In this document: in pieces, positions 52,960 to 62,504 of the stretch | Layout: each line of letters opens with the position of its first letter | How positions within the stretch are numbered: the first letter of the stretch is position 1 | Assembly: GCA_009746045.1 (NCBI GenBank) | Contig: RPFO01001550.1 | Span: forward strand, 1 to 64,000 | DNA length: 64,000 bases | Direction of reading: 5' to 3' | Source of the DNA: Mesostigma viride | Lineage: Eukaryota; Streptophyta; Mesostigmatophyceae; Mesostigmatales; Mesostigmataceae | The notes under the pieces: model-generated | The model's database searches: none | The model's input: only the letters and a program-made list of their open reading frames with translations | Told to the model about the DNA's origin: nothing | Translations under genes and position numbers: made by a program

Positions 52960-53618
52960 AGACCGGGTTGGCAGGTGCTTACCCCACCTACGAACTGCGC
53001 AGTACCGACAAGAATACCGTCGACGCATTGATTTGCAACCTCTTGTCAGTGGCATGCGAGAGGGGTGGGCTTTTCATTAAGCACAACAGCGATTTGGTGC
53101 GTGAAAGACACATTGCTAATATACTCCATTGCGCACTGCTAGCAGAGACGATGACGTACATGGATCGTCCGTCACTGGAGGAGGAGGTGGCCGCGGTGAA
53201 AACCATCATAGAGGAAGGTGATATGATGGAGGAAGACATGAAGGAGCCGGGTGAAGATGATGAGGAGTCGAGTGAAGAGGAGGAGGAGACAAGCGAGGAG
53301 GAGGATGGCAATGGAGACGAGGGTGAGAAGGTCGAGGAGGAAGAAGAGAAAGACGAAGGACAGGATGATGATTCAGACACGGGGTCTGTGGAGACGGATG
53401 CGCAGGGGATTCCAGTTCCTGCATGCAAGTGCCAGCAGTGTGCTGACATGACAACCGCTTGCGTGCGTTGGGAGCGGTGGGCACCTGCCGACCCTTTGCT
53501 AGGGTACCTAAAACAAAGCATACCTAAGATTGGAGAGAGCGCATTTATGTCCCTCCTCGACGTTTCGTCTGAGGACGATGACGAGGAAGAGGAAGAGAGT
53601 GACAATGTTGACAGTTAA
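52935..53618 (+). CDS. acidic protein
   Basis: 227 residues from ATG 52935 (MQTMYPFMKTGLAGAYPTYE). Residues ~35-90 form a compact helical domain, and 90-170 are Glu/Asp-rich (EESSEEEEETSEEEDGNGDE). A Cys pair (CKCQQCADM) follows, then an acidic tail (SSEDDDEEEEESDN). Such regions bind basic proteins or nucleoprotein. Overlaps the F-box gene by 25 bases. Confidence 0.65.
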   Translation: MQTMYPFMKTGLAGAYPTYELRSTDKNTVDALICNLLSVACERGGLFIKHNSDLVRERHIANILHCALLAETMTYMDRPSLEEEVAAVKTIIEEGDMMEEDMKEPGEDDEESSEEEEETSEEEDGNGDEGEKVEEEEEKDEGQDDDSDTGSVETDAQGIPVPACKCQQCADMTTACVRWERWAPADPLLGYLKQSIPKIGESAFMSLLDVSSEDDDEEEEESDNVDS

Positions 53619-53627
53619 TATTGCTCT

Positions 53628-54392
53628 TTATTCATTAAGAATTCCATTGACAGGAAACGCGCACGTCTCCTTTTCTGCGCACCCGCAATTGCACGATGAC
53701 GGAAAATACGTTTTGCCTTGCTCGCTCAAGTTCCATCGCAGGATGTTGTTGTCATTGCACGTGGGCCACACGCCCAGTTTCTTGCGCACATTGTTGATCA
53801 GGTTGATGCAAGGGTACAAACCAAACGGGCATTCATCCTCGTGACCCTTGACAGACGCGAGTGGGGCAGTCACCCTGCACCCGTCGCTTTCTAAAAAATA
53901 CTTGCACGGGAAATGGCGGCACTCGTGCTTGTGCTGTCCCAGGTCCTTTCTGTACACCATCTCTTGGCACCCGTACGCGCGGTTGGGACAGGCCAGCTGC
54001 TTGAAACCGCACACGGCCACGTGGGCTCGGAGAGTTGACTGAGTTCCCGTCACTGGACACCCATTCGAGTAGTACGGGCATCTACGAATCAACTCGGCCG
54101 TGAGGGACCCCACCTTGACGTTGGGGCGGCACATGTAACGGTGCCATGGCCCCCTGCACAGGATGCACTTGCCCACGACCGACGCGGAAGGCCCCCCCCT
54201 GTCCTTTTGGCGCGCGATAAGTTCGGTCATGCACGGGTGCTTGCACACCATCGCCTCGCACTTGCCCTCCTGCACCCTCGTGTTGCACTCGATCACAACA
54301 GGATCATAAAGGGCGTTCAGACAGATCGGGCAGGTGAGGTCCTCGGGACTCACGTATATCCTTTGCCCCTCCACAAGGTCCATGACGTCCAC
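53628..54392 (-). CDS. RING/TRAF-type zinc-finger protein, E3 ubiquitin ligase-like
   Basis: 254 residues. Residues 20-85 have a RING-like set: LTCPICLNALYDPVVIECNT, then CKHPC and KCILCRGPW. Then TRAF-type fingers: RRCPYYSNGCPVTGTQSTLR with AHVAVC, ACPNRAYGCQEMVYRKDLGQ with HKHEC, and PCKYFLESDGCRVTAPLASV with KGHEDEC. The layout is the TRAF/SIAH kind of ubiquitin ligases. With the F-box and two OTU genes it points to strong manipulation of host ubiquitin signalling. Confidence 0.8.
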   Translation of the reverse strand: MDVMDLVEGQRIYVSPEDLTCPICLNALYDPVVIECNTRVQEGKCEAMVCKHPCMTELIARQKDRGGPSASVVGKCILCRGPWHRYMCRPNVKVGSLTAELIRRCPYYSNGCPVTGTQSTLRAHVAVCGFKQLACPNRAYGCQEMVYRKDLGQHKHECRHFPCKYFLESDGCRVTAPLASVKGHEDECPFGLYPCINLINNVRKKLGVWPTCNDNNILRWNLSEQGKTYFPSSCNCGCAEKETCAFPVNGILNE

Positions 54393-54532
54393 TGGCGCGT
54401 ACTTATTCCCTATTCAAGAAGAATATATACTTGGTTATGAATGGGGCGCCATCAACGAATACGGCAGCTTCCTAGATCACCCTGAACTAGGCGCGGAGTA
54501 CTTTGTCCGCGATATAAGGTGAGGGGTGAAGG

Positions 54533-55003
54533 TTAGTCGTCACCGGCGTTCTCGTCCACATCGTCCCGCACCTCCCCTTCCTCGGGTGGATCCTCCTGTG
54601 CCTCCTGTTGCGTGTTGTCCGCCTTCTTCTTCTGTCGCTTGAGTCGGTTCACCTCAACCACGTCACCTCCCAGGTCATTGATGAAATCCCAACAATCTTG
54701 CGCCCTCCCAATGTCCCCTTCAAAGAAAGCAGTCAGACGCTGCAGGTAGTCCGCCTTCTTCACGGTCGGCTTCTTCCTCGTCCGCTTCACAACCAGCCTG
54801 TCTTGCGTGCCAGAGATGTTGCAAGCATCCACTCCCGCCGACACCATGCTGTCGATGATAGTGCCTTCCAAGTTTGTTCTCCGCTTCCTCAGGGGCAGCA
54901 ACTCCTTGGTCGCCCTCTTCATCGCGTCATCGATCTCGATGTACTCTGACGTCATCGCACGCATGTTGCGTCTCCAATCTTCCACAACAATCGCTGTGTC
55001 CAT
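54533..55003 (-). CDS. small coiled protein
   Basis: 156 residues starting MDTAIVVEDWRRNMRAMTSE. Helical with likely coiled coil (DAMKRATKELLPLRKRRTNL), a small central part (GTQDRLVVKRTRKKPTVKKA), and an acidic C-terminus. Similar short NCLDV proteins exist (DUF5760-like by resemblance), but I cannot be sure. Confidence 0.6.
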   Translation of the reverse strand: MDTAIVVEDWRRNMRAMTSEYIEIDDAMKRATKELLPLRKRRTNLEGTIIDSMVSAGVDACNISGTQDRLVVKRTRKKPTVKKADYLQRLTAFFEGDIGRAQDCWDFINDLGGDVVEVNRLKRQKKKADNTQQEAQEDPPEEGEVRDDVDENAGDD

Positions 55004-55076
55004 GGTGCAGGTCGGGGCGTATCCTATTTGACAGCGACGACCTTATTTTGCCCTCTATAAACGCACCGCCACACGG

Positions 55077-55727
55077 TTACAAGCCCGACACACCCGACGA
55101 GCCGGGCGCTCCCCATACGTTGGTGCTAGCCGTGAACCCCGTCTCGCCCCAGATACCCAGCGAGGAGGCGGACGACACGGTGGGGAAGCCGTAGATACCC
55201 CCGCCCATGAAATCCATTGCCTGTGTGGGCAGGGTGTATCGAGGGTCCATTAGCAAAGTCCCGTCGGTGATCATCTGTCCAAATGCGCCCTTGGTGGCGA
55301 GGCCGATCGTGCCCCAGTTGTCCGTGTTTACCGGGGCCGGGATGTAGGGACGCAGCACCTGGATGTCCTGCACGGGGAAGTCCTTCGAGTTGGACGTGAT
55401 AAAGCCGACGCCCACCTTGTGATCGTCCAGCGTGGCCCCCACAACGTCCTCTGGCTTGGGCAGTCTCTCCGCGCCAAACGCCATTTGGTCATCAAAAGTG
55501 CTGCCGTAGTTGAGGCCCATACCCCTGGCCCTCGTATCAATATTAAACACGTCATATGCACTGGACGGGACGATGACGGTCTCGGTCCCCAGGGTGTCCG
55601 CCATGGAGGACTTTAGGCTCTGATAGGCATCATCACCGCAGATAGTGTCGTACACTTCTGGCCTCGAAGTGACGCCAATGTACTGTTCGCTCGTGCTGAT
55701 GATCGGGTTGCAACGTGATCCCATCAT
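55077..55727 (-). CDS. unknown protein, structural-looking
   Basis: 216 residues from ATG 55727 (MMGSRCNPIISTSEQYIGVT). Beta-rich and Gly/Ser/Thr-rich with no catalytic motif, e.g. DVVGATLDDHKVGVGFITSN and PVQDIQVLRPYIPAPVNTDN. Low charge and many aromatic residues suggest a virion protein. An ATG at 55784 would add 19 residues; the later ATG is better placed after AT-rich sequence. Confidence 0.6.
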   Translation of the reverse strand: MMGSRCNPIISTSEQYIGVTSRPEVYDTICGDDAYQSLKSSMADTLGTETVIVPSSAYDVFNIDTRARGMGLNYGSTFDDQMAFGAERLPKPEDVVGATLDDHKVGVGFITSNSKDFPVQDIQVLRPYIPAPVNTDNWGTIGLATKGAFGQMITDGTLLMDPRYTLPTQAMDFMGGGIYGFPTVSSASSLGIWGETGFTASTNVWGAPGSSGVSGL

Positions 55728-55759
55728 AATTGCGCTATGACATACCATACTCAAAGAAA

Positions 55760-57181
55760 TTAAAATGCTTGCGTCTGACGCCAATCGTTGTACTCTTTGA
55801 TCAAGTCCCTCAGTTTCTTCATGCTCTTTTTGTCCAACCCCTCAACCTTCAGTGCATTCTCCACGTCTCGCATGTCCATGTCGTCAAGGAGGTCAGGCTG
55901 TTCTTTCTCCTCCTTCTCGGTGCACTTCCGTTGGGGGCGGCCCGTGCATCTCTTTGGGGTGTTGATGCGCTTGTTCTTTTCAACTATCTTCTCCAAACTC
56001 TCCACAGCCACTTCTAGAGCATCGCGCCGCTCGTCCATCATAAAGGCGTCCAGCTCTTTCTGGGCGCCATCTATTTTTTTGGCTACTCGTTGCATCAACC
56101 ACAGCCGCTTGCCGAATTCGACGCCTTCACCGCTTGCTATGTATTTACCGCCTTCAGTTATCTTGGCATTGTCATACTCCCACACAACCTCCTCGCGCGG
56201 ATAGATCGGGTTAATAACCTTAAGGCCGGGCGATCCATGTTGGAACGTTGCATTGGGATAATACGCCTTCCCTATTCTAGGGTCACGCGACCCTCGTGGA
56301 TCGTTTGCCATGTGCACATACGTCCATGGAAAAATAACCCCTACGCCGAGAGGATCGTACGTCTGACCAATTTGTGTGCCAGAAGTAGGTGCACCACGAC
56401 CACCGTCCACGAGACGCACGATGGGGCGCACTCCTTTTGCGCCGTCATTGTAGCTGTGTAACAGTAGCTTGTCATCGTCACCGATCATCGTCAGGATGCC
56501 GTGACGGAAACCTGTCAGCGGGGTCTCTACTAGATCTTTTGTGGTCTGCGGTTCGAACTCGCCCAATATCCGCCCCGTATACAAACCGATCACTTTGCCA
56601 GCCGGAAGGTACTGGTCTGCGTACAACCCAAGTGCAGATATTCCCATCCCCGCAAGCACCCTGCTCTTGGCTAGCAGCAGCCAGTCCATGAATTCGCGAT
56701 CACGCCCAAAACTGACCTGTATCTTCAGACCACCGGGCACTTTCTTGTATCGAACCGCAACTATGCTTGCATTCAGTGGCGACCACTGATAGTTGAAGGG
56801 GATGTCCTTGTTTGCCTCGATGCCTGCAAACTGTCTCATGGACTCGTCCGCCTCATCCTTTGAGGTGGGGGGATGGGCATTGTCCTTTATGTGACGTGCA
56901 TTCGCCTTACTCTTGCCTTTACCCTTTTTTACCCTATCTCCCACCCTTCCTGTACGCGTGTCCATATCAGCAGGGGGTAGTGTTTCGGTAACAACCTCGG
57001 CAGGTCTCTGCGGTAGTGTGTTTACCGGGTCGTCAGGCCCAGCGTAGTTCATGATGCCATTCTCTATGCACCTTCTAAAATGTACATCCGCCATCTGTGC
57101 CGGAGTGATAAACTCGTCACCACCGCCAGCCATATTTGCCAGGGTATGTGCGCATGTCCGTTCCGCGCCTTCTTCCAACAC
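55760..57181 (-). CDS. SET-domain-like protein
   Basis: 473 residues. Residues 150-330 look like a SET lysine-methyltransferase: LGLYADQYLPAGKVIGLYTG and RILGEF (start of the SET fold), VHMANDPRG in the place of the N-H-S/C motif, then PNATFQ and REEVVWEYDNAKI, matching the E-E-(L/V)-x-x-x-Y end. The C-terminus is charged helical. An N-terminal basic, disordered part includes KKGKGKSKAN. SET proteins methylate histones or other proteins. Whether the substituted NDP motif is active is unknown. Start at 57181; ATG 57133 (MAGGGDEF) is also possible. Confidence 0.65.
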   Translation of the reverse strand: MLEEGAERTCAHTLANMAGGGDEFITPAQMADVHFRRCIENGIMNYAGPDDPVNTLPQRPAEVVTETLPPADMDTRTGRVGDRVKKGKGKSKANARHIKDNAHPPTSKDEADESMRQFAGIEANKDIPFNYQWSPLNASIVAVRYKKVPGGLKIQVSFGRDREFMDWLLLAKSRVLAGMGISALGLYADQYLPAGKVIGLYTGRILGEFEPQTTKDLVETPLTGFRHGILTMIGDDDKLLLHSYNDGAKGVRPIVRLVDGGRGAPTSGTQIGQTYDPLGVGVIFPWTYVHMANDPRGSRDPRIGKAYYPNATFQHGSPGLKVINPIYPREEVVWEYDNAKITEGGKYIASGEGVEFGKRLWLMQRVAKKIDGAQKELDAFMMDERRDALEVAVESLEKIVEKNKRINTPKRCTGRPQRKCTEKEEKEQPDLLDDMDMRDVENALKVEGLDKKSMKKLRDLIKEYNDWRQTQAF

Positions 57182-58972
57182 GCGGTACGCATTCTCTTCT
57201 AGTTCCTTTATGTCTATCTACCTGGAAAAAGGCCTCAATTGAGGCCTTTTCATAAATTGGGTGTTGCATGTAATTACAATGAGCCAACAAACTTTATTCC
57301 AAATATGAGTGAAGGCCATGCATTATTATGATTGTTTCGGGGTTCCCAGCACTTAACATCAGTCATATAGCCCTAATACATATTTAATTATGATTTAATA
57401 AAACAGGTTGTCGCTGCGACGGCACCATCAACACAACATGACCATAGATACAAGCGACCAAAAGGCGTCAGTACTCAGTTCCATCTGCATGTAACGTGTC
57501 TTTTGGACCTTACGAGGTTCCCCCACGACATGGTAAGCATGGCATGACATGGCATGCTCCCCAAGGGACCCCTCACACACACTTGCACGGCCGGGGCTGT
57601 CGCGCAGCACTGCAGGCAGCAATAGCCTGCCATGGGTATTGCACGTAACCATGAGGAATCCAAAGCCTCTATTACAAACACGCACAAGGATCATGCATTA
57701 TAATGATAGGTGTGACCTTCCAAGCGCGTAGCTTCACTCACATAGCCCCAATATCTAGGTTGTTACGGTATATTATGACAGGGGTTTGCTGCCGCGGCAG
57801 CAGATGAACAGCACATGGCAAGATATACAAGCATAACTGGACAACATTTGCACAGCCTACTAGACCTCTTAGCTTGATTTCGGGCTTTGCAAGGGTTGCC
57901 TGAGACATGGCCAGCATGGCAGGAACTGCCATGCTTCTTATGGAAAGCAAACACGTCTATAAGGCGGGGGCCAGCCGCAGAGCACTGCACGAGGTACTGT
58001 AACCTGCCTTACGTCACATCGGCACTAGGCGCCGATAGGCAGCTAAAAACTGACGATATCACAAGCAAATCGATGCCATTACCTTACTACCACCAGGACG
58101 CACTTACCTTTCACACCCCTCACACCCGGGATCACTAGGCACGCATATGCGCTGGCGCTGAACGTGGCTGCATTAGAAAAGCTGTTCAAGCTCGGCGTTT
58201 TCAAGTTGTCCGGAAGCGATGCAGCCCGCAAATCTGGCCGGACAGACGCTCCATGCGTCGTCCATTGACGTATGAAAGCGGCTGCAGCGGCCTCACCAGC
58301 GCTGTTCGCATAATGGCGCTCCCATAGCTGGGGGCGCGCGCGCGTTTATTGTCCGCATCCCAGTTTTTCCTAGCTAAAAACACCCCTTCCTCTACCTACG
58401 GATCCACGCCAAAAGGCTCGAAAATAGCCAGTGCCCCTTTAGTCACGGCTGCCCCAACATCCCCCCCCGCCGTTCCGCTAGTCTCTTCCCAGCATATCGA
58501 AGCACCGGCCTGCTGGCAGGCGCACTATCAACGCCAATTACGCCCCAGCTGAATTTCACTAACCTGGCATTCAGCACACAAATAACGACCCCACGAATTT
58601 AGAAATTGACTTTTGACCCATTTAGCGATCGGGCTAGCTTCACGGATAAATGATCTACCCAACGAGCTCCTTACTGGTCGAAATGATGCACGAACGTGGC
58701 CATACGGTCTATTTTACTCGAGGCCGCCATGGTCGTGCATTCGTGAAAATTCGTCGTCCGGTTGCACGAAAGTGGCCAAAATAGGTACTTTTCCACCTCA
58801 CATATCTTTCAGTAACCGTCGACCCCTGTCGACCCCAACGGGTCAGGACGCTCAGCACATATACCAGATTCGCGCCACTGGGGCCGGACGACCCATAGGA
58901 CCGGTCCTTCCCGCCAAAATTACCGTCCCCATGTGACCTTGGTGAAAAAGGCCTCAATTGAGCCAAAAGGCC
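57182..58972. other. 1.7-kb non-coding insert between the SET and OTU genes
   Basis: No gene is seen. It is bounded by copies of the palindrome GGCCTCAATTGAGGCC. Inside are two imperfect ~350-base units (about 57360-57710 and 57720-58030), each with an ATAGCCC-AATA block, then a (C/T)GCTGC-rich block, ACACATG/ACAACATG and ATACAAGC, and a CTGCCATG-rich part. From about 58340 on the sequence is different again. It does not look like the viral genes around it. Confidence 0.6.
57227..57250. repeat. GGCCTCAATTGAGGCC palindrome, left copy
   Basis: A perfect palindrome centred on AATT, extended on both sides by A4/T4, just upstream of the SET gene start. The same core occurs at 58945-58962 (partial) and 58968-58985. 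Confidence 0.75.
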
Positions 58973-58985
58973 TCAATTGAGGCCT
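58945..58985. repeat. GGCCTCAATTGAGGCC palindromes, right pair
   Basis: A partial copy (58945-58962) and a full copy (58968-58985) lie side by side. The OTU 2 stop codon (TGA of CTCAATTGA on the minus strand) is inside the full copy, so the last residues of OTU 2 are encoded by the element. Confidence 0.7.
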
Positions 58986-59822
58986 CTGGGTAAATGGACA
59001 TTTACACCCGTTTCCGGGATCTGTTGCAGGTTGTCCTCCAGTCGCTTCACGCTATTCTCCAGTGTGGTCGTGCGCGTGTCCTTCATTGCTTCCAGATCTT
59101 CTCTTTGCTCCTTGTTGTCGGGAGCGGGCGCCATCTCACCCGTTTGATCAGAGGGATAGCCAGATGGCCACGATTCAGGGATCAGCGCTTCATAATGAAC
59201 ACCCCCGTCGTGACAGATGTATACGGGCTTGTTTTCTGATCTCCACGGTCGCTGTTCTCTGCGTGCCTTCTTGAATTCCTTTGTCGACCCTCCTAGTAAC
59301 AGGCGACACCCCATTGTGTACGTACCGGGGAAACCGGTCACTTCTTTAGTGTTGACGTTGTAGACATCCGTTTTGTCATGAAATGCCACAAGACTCGCCA
59401 TGCTGTCCGACGCCCACTTTTTATCCTTAAGTTCGTCCTTAATCTTCTTTTTCCAATCTGCTTCGTTTTGACTGAAGTTGGGGCCGAAGTTGCCAATCCC
59501 TAGTTTCTCCCTGTCTTTCAAGTAATTATCTATCACCTTCCCAATCTCCTTTTTCTTCTCCAAGACTCGTTTGTGCAGTTCTGCTTGCGTGATCGACTCC
59601 CTTGCCTGGTACGCCTTGCTTTCAAAGTAGGCGTACCACCAGCAGTTGCCGTCGGGCTCGGCACCGCGTTTGAAGGCTATCTTCTCACCTCCCAACAGCT
59701 TCAGTAATCTTTCGTCGTTCCTGTCATACTCGAAGTCCACATCGCCCGCCTCCATTCGCCAGGGGTGGTACACCTGTGCATAACCCGCGTAGGTGGTCTT
59801 CAGCCAACCCGCCCTGGGCGAA
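58973..59822 (-). CDS. OTU-family cysteine protease 2, C-terminal part (frameshifted at a G7 run)
   Basis: The OTU domain: EPDGNCWWYAYFESKAYQAR (catalytic Asp/Cys) and KPVYICHDGGVHYEALIPES (His near the end). It matches the OTU 1 domain at 2713-3936 in order. One base is missing in the G7 run at 59823-59829; adding it joins this part to the upstream frame. The first ATG in this frame (59773) is internal. The stop lies in the GGCCTCAATTGAGGCC palindrome. Confidence 0.8.
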
Positions 59823-60582
59823 GGGGGGGTGGAGGCTGATCATCAACATCAGGGGCATCCAGATCGATCGAGTCTTCCACCGTTTTGCCTCTCGCCCTTT
59901 TATCATTCTTAGTGTCCTTTGCAACACCCTTGCCCTTCTTATCAGGCTTCTGTTCATCTTCGTCATCGGACACGATCACAAATGGGTCGTCATCTTGGTC
60001 TGGTCTATCCACCCTACTGGGACCTCCTTGTTCCCAAATGGATATGAGCCCAGTGGGGGGGTCGACTGGCGGAGGCGGAACGACCGCGTCACCTACTACA
60101 GGCAGTGGTGGAGGGGGCGGTACTTCCAGTGCAGGTGGAGGCGGAGTCGGGGGCGGGGGTGGGGGCGGGGCATTCTTGGCCGCGTTGAGCGCTTGCATAA
60201 CCTCATCTATCGTGGTCGATGGCAGAAATGGACGGCCGTGGTACACTCTAACATCGGGATTGGCTGATGTGTCCTCGGGCGCTGGCATATCAGGGTCCCA
60301 TTCCCGATCGAAAGGAGTAACTAACCCCCAGTACCGCGTCTGCCTCTTCCTCTTGCACTGTGCCAACGAACCATACTTGGCTCCCTCTTTTCCCTTCACA
60401 CCGCAGAAGGCGTTCCTGTCATTGACAACCTGATTCACGAGCCGGCCATCAAGCCCCCCCGGGTACACGCCAGACGCACGGTGCAATCCAAACAGCCTGA
60501 TCTGGTTTTTGCAAGTCTGCTGGTCTCCTCTGTGTCTGTTTCTAGGTAAGGGCCCGGCACCGCAATAGTACAATGGAGGCAT
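59800..60582 (-). CDS. OTU-family cysteine protease 2, N-terminal part
   Basis: Starts MPPLYYCGAGPLPRNRHRGD at ATG 60582. The N-terminus repeats the Cys-pair pattern of OTU 1 (YYCG...TCKN, then AFCGVKG...AQCKRK). A Pro-rich linker (APPPPPPPTPPPPALEVPPP) and an acidic part (EDEQKPDKKGKGVAKDTKND) lead to the G7 break. Same three-part layout as OTU 1. Confidence 0.75.
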   Translation of the reverse strand: MPPLYYCGAGPLPRNRHRGDQQTCKNQIRLFGLHRASGVYPGGLDGRLVNQVVNDRNAFCGVKGKEGAKYGSLAQCKRKRQTRYWGLVTPFDREWDPDMPAPEDTSANPDVRVYHGRPFLPSTTIDEVMQALNAAKNAPPPPPPPTPPPPALEVPPPPPLPVVGDAVVPPPPVDPPTGLISIWEQGGPSRVDRPDQDDDPFVIVSDDEDEQKPDKKGKGVAKDTKNDKRARGKTVEDSIDLDAPDVDDQPPPPLRPGRVG

Positions 60583-60678
60583 GTAAGTTAAAGAAACGGA
60601 CATATAATTTATTGCAATGTTATTCAATCCGATAGAAAACGCACGCTGCCATAATTTAGTGCAAAGTTATTCAGTCAT

Positions 60679-61056
60679 TTATTTTGGTGCGCGTTTGCTC
60701 TTGGACGCGTCCTTGCGTTCGAGACGCACAGTTTTCATGATCTCATGAAACAGAAACCCCTGTCGCTTGTCTTCTGGCAAGCGCATTGCGCGCTGTAGGG
60801 CGCTGTTAACAACAACGTTCCAAAAAACAGGGCCACCGATGCGGTGGAGACTTTCATCCGCCCTGACTACGCTATTCAGTATCTGCTGCACCGAATCAGG
60901 GTGCAAGATGGATGATTCCGTCATCAACACGGAGCGGATGTCATGCTTCAACGCGGTGATTACCCAGTGCTCGTGTTCCGTTATGGACGCGTCGTCCTCC
61001 GTGGGACACCTCACTTTGTTCTGGAAGGTGTACATGCGAGTCAGGATCTTGTCCAT
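60679..61056 (-). CDS. small helical protein
   Basis: 125 residues starting MDKILTRMYTFQNKVRCPTE. Helical with a basic C-terminus (ERKDASKSKRAPK). No known domain. Located between OTU 2 and a coiled-coil gene on the same strand. Confidence 0.6.
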   Translation of the reverse strand: MDKILTRMYTFQNKVRCPTEDDASITEHEHWVITALKHDIRSVLMTESSILHPDSVQQILNSVVRADESLHRIGGPVFWNVVVNSALQRAMRLPEDKRQGFLFHEIMKTVRLERKDASKSKRAPK

Positions 61057-61087
61057 GCCGCCTCACGTATAATCGCTTTCATATAAA

Positions 61088-62137
61088 TTACGCAAACTGG
61101 GCCATGACCGAATGCACGGCCTCCACAACTTTCTTCTCCATAGAAGGGGACACTCGTCCCTTGTCATCCACGTCCGGGGTGTGCCCCGTCAGATTAAGAC
61201 GGTTGATCACCGCATCACACACGTCCCATTCGAAGTGGCGCACGTAGTAGACGGGCATGGCGTACACGGTGTGCGAGATGTACAGGTTGCGCATCACGCT
61301 GATGATGACGCCTCGAAAACCCATGTCCCTGGGGATGTGAGACAACCGCAGCTTGTGTAGCTTGAAGTCCAACTCGAGGATGGTAGCATGCATGTCGTGC
61401 AAACCCATCAACGAATTCTTGGCCTCTGTCACCTCCCTCGCCTTGTTCCTCCAGCTCTCTTCCAGCGCCGCCACCTCCTTGCACTTGACCTTAAGCTTCT
61501 CCTCCAGGGCAGCCACCTCCCTGCACTTGTCATCCAGGACCTTGGCGTGTGAAGCGTCACCCTCCATCCTGCTCCTCTCCACCAGGTCTCGAGCGTGCGT
61601 GACGCCCATGATGGCGTAGTTGAGCCGCTTAACCTCCTCCTGCAGGTAGCTCATGGACTTATCCATTGCCTCCCCATCACGTTGGCGTTTCTCGCGAGCC
61701 TGTCGCTCGTCATCCACCAGCACCTCTGCGACGGTGGCCAAGAGGTGCAGCTGGGTGTTGTGATGGAAAAGGTGAGTGTACCCCCACCCATTCTCAGCAA
61801 AAATGACCTCCAGTTCCCCCAGCTCCTTGACAAGCTTGCGGGCCAGGCAGATCTCTACAGCCACAATGGGATGAAAAAGCACCCTGGCGCCGTCGAACAC
61901 CCGTGCGAAATGCGCACGCCCCTTTGTTTGCAGCCTGGCATTAACCTCCTGCAACACTTTGACGTACCGTGGGAAATTGCACATCTTCCTGTTGCTATTC
62001 TTGAAGTATTTGTTCAGCCATGGAGCTTCAATGTAGGACTCGACATCATCAATGTTCTTGGCAGGTGTGGCAGAAATGGCATTGGGGTCTCTCGTGCGAA
62101 AATGGTCATCCATGGCCGTCATAGTCTCGTACGACAT
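61088..62137 (-). CDS. coiled-coil protein of unknown function
   Basis: 349 residues from ATG 62137 (MSYETMTAMDDHFRTRDPNA). An N-terminal helical domain, a coiled coil at about 155-255 (CREVAALEEKLKVKCKEVAA with a repeated motif CREVAALEE/CKEVAALEE), then a helical C-terminal domain (VIISVMRNLYISHTVYAMPV). ATG 62185 would add 16 residues. Confidence 0.65.
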   Translation of the reverse strand: MSYETMTAMDDHFRTRDPNAISATPAKNIDDVESYIEAPWLNKYFKNSNRKMCNFPRYVKVLQEVNARLQTKGRAHFARVFDGARVLFHPIVAVEICLARKLVKELGELEVIFAENGWGYTHLFHHNTQLHLLATVAEVLVDDERQAREKRQRDGEAMDKSMSYLQEEVKRLNYAIMGVTHARDLVERSRMEGDASHAKVLDDKCREVAALEEKLKVKCKEVAALEESWRNKAREVTEAKNSLMGLHDMHATILELDFKLHKLRLSHIPRDMGFRGVIISVMRNLYISHTVYAMPVYYVRHFEWDVCDAVINRLNLTGHTPDVDDKGRVSPSMEKKVVEAVHSVMAQFA

Positions 62138-62504
62138 GGTTGAAAGAACGTGACAAGACGGGCGGGCTGCGTTGGGTTGGAACAATTTCCAGCGACGATG
62201 CGTTTCTTAGTCCCTTGTTTGGCCGACAGAGATCTCCCACGCCTAGTCAGCTTCTTCTAGAAGATCTCGTGACTGGGCAGATATTTTTGGAGGCGCGCGA
62301 GATCTGCCTCGTCAGCTGAAATGTCGAGCAGGGAGATATTTCGTACGATTCTGAACGGAAAATCCGGTGCTGAAACAGATCCGCAGTACAGATTGCGCGA
62401 ACCGTTCAGAAACCATCACCTGAACGGATTGCTGTCGAGATCTGACCTCTGACTCTGACGGCTGACAGGCGGACGTACAGATCTGGACAAAATCACCGCC
62501 GGAC

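Noticed and set aside
54334-54522. 62-residue plus-strand open frame
   Set aside because: More than a third is antisense to the RING/TRAF gene start. The final part (LGYEWGAINEYGSFLDHPEL) looks protein-like but has no start of its own.
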